A stretch of 64,000 nt of DNA from positions 62,001 to 126,000 of the forward strand of contig NZ_KI530755.1 in the NCBI RefSeq assembly GCF_000488255.1, read 5' to 3'. The notes under the pieces are model-generated. The model ran no database searches, was not told the origin of the DNA, and saw nothing but the letters and a program-made list of their open reading frames with translations. The translations under genes and the position numbers were made by a program. Origin of the DNA: Acinetobacter indicus CIP 110367. Lineage in GTDB: Bacteria > Pseudomonadota > Gammaproteobacteria > Pseudomonadales > Moraxellaceae. Below, piece after piece: positions 62,759-64,000 of this stretch (position 1 is its first letter; each line of letters opens with the position of its first letter).

Positions 62759-64000
<1,242 letters not shown>

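Overview
The window reads as chromosomal DNA of an Acinetobacter species or a close Moraxellaceae relative. This is inferred from gene content and protein similarity, not from a marker gene: murG-murC-ddl-ftsQ-ftsA-ftsZ-lpxC followed by a DUF721/DciA gene, an M23 peptidase and aceE-aceF; gshA next to dsbB; a FAD-type urate hydroxylase; and an FtsZ tail ending SIQEYLKNQQRK. Nearly all of it is core-type, densely coded DNA. I see no prophage, plasmid, CRISPR array, tRNA or rRNA.

Layout. 1-5.2 kb: end of a rhodanese gene, psd, the phosphate two-component system phoB-phoR with Pho-box-like half-sites, and a TetR regulator divergent from a short-chain dehydrogenase. 5.36-5.52 kb: the stump of a TauD/TfdA dioxygenase gene. 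5.5-17.1 kb: MATE exporter, YbdL-type aminotransferase, DUF445, lipoprotein, DUF924, gshA-dsbB, two alpha/beta hydrolases and parE. 17.5-23.1 kb: urtABCDE, a urea ABC importer. 23.1-26.4 kb: a nested inverted repeat, a PLD-like protein, a DASS anion transporter and a TSUP permease. 26.5-33 kb: urate breakdown genes allA, alc, hpxO, uraH, uraD and puuE, with a Tsx-like porin and a GNAT enzyme among them. 33.2-41.4 kb: mixed housekeeping genes (HPF/RaiA, ankyrin protein, GST, GGDEF protein, azoR, esterase, DUF2147, YffB/Spx-like, xth). 41.4-45.5 kb: pyrE, an AT-rich orphan gene, a complete IS256-family element, a DUF3565 gene and gshB. 45.8-54 kb: cell-wall and division genes to lpxC. 54-64 kb: dciA-like, M23, aceEF, a manganese-riboswitch-controlled GDT1 exporter, an MBL-fold protein, a YkgJ-type protein and guaB, which runs off the end.

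How the genes fit together. Urate can be taken to glyoxylate plus urea by HpxO, UraH, UraD, PuuE, Alc and AllA, all encoded within 6.5 kb. The urea importer lies just upstream, so the 17.5-33 kb region looks like a nitrogen-scavenging block; xanthine dehydrogenase, urate permease and urease are not in the window. gshA and gshB give the whole glutathione pathway from two loci, and murC, murG, ddl and fts form one co-directional division block.

Most interesting non-coding signals: (1) a GGA-rich, multi-hairpin intergenic stretch at about 40300-40470 that, read on the minus strand, resembles CsrA-sequestering RNAs, with a perfect 30-bp palindrome just upstream of it; (2) a yybP-ykoY manganese riboswitch; (3) an IS256 insertion whose 8-bp target duplication contains the stop codon of the neighbouring gene; (4) nested inverted repeats that fill the urtE/PLD gap.
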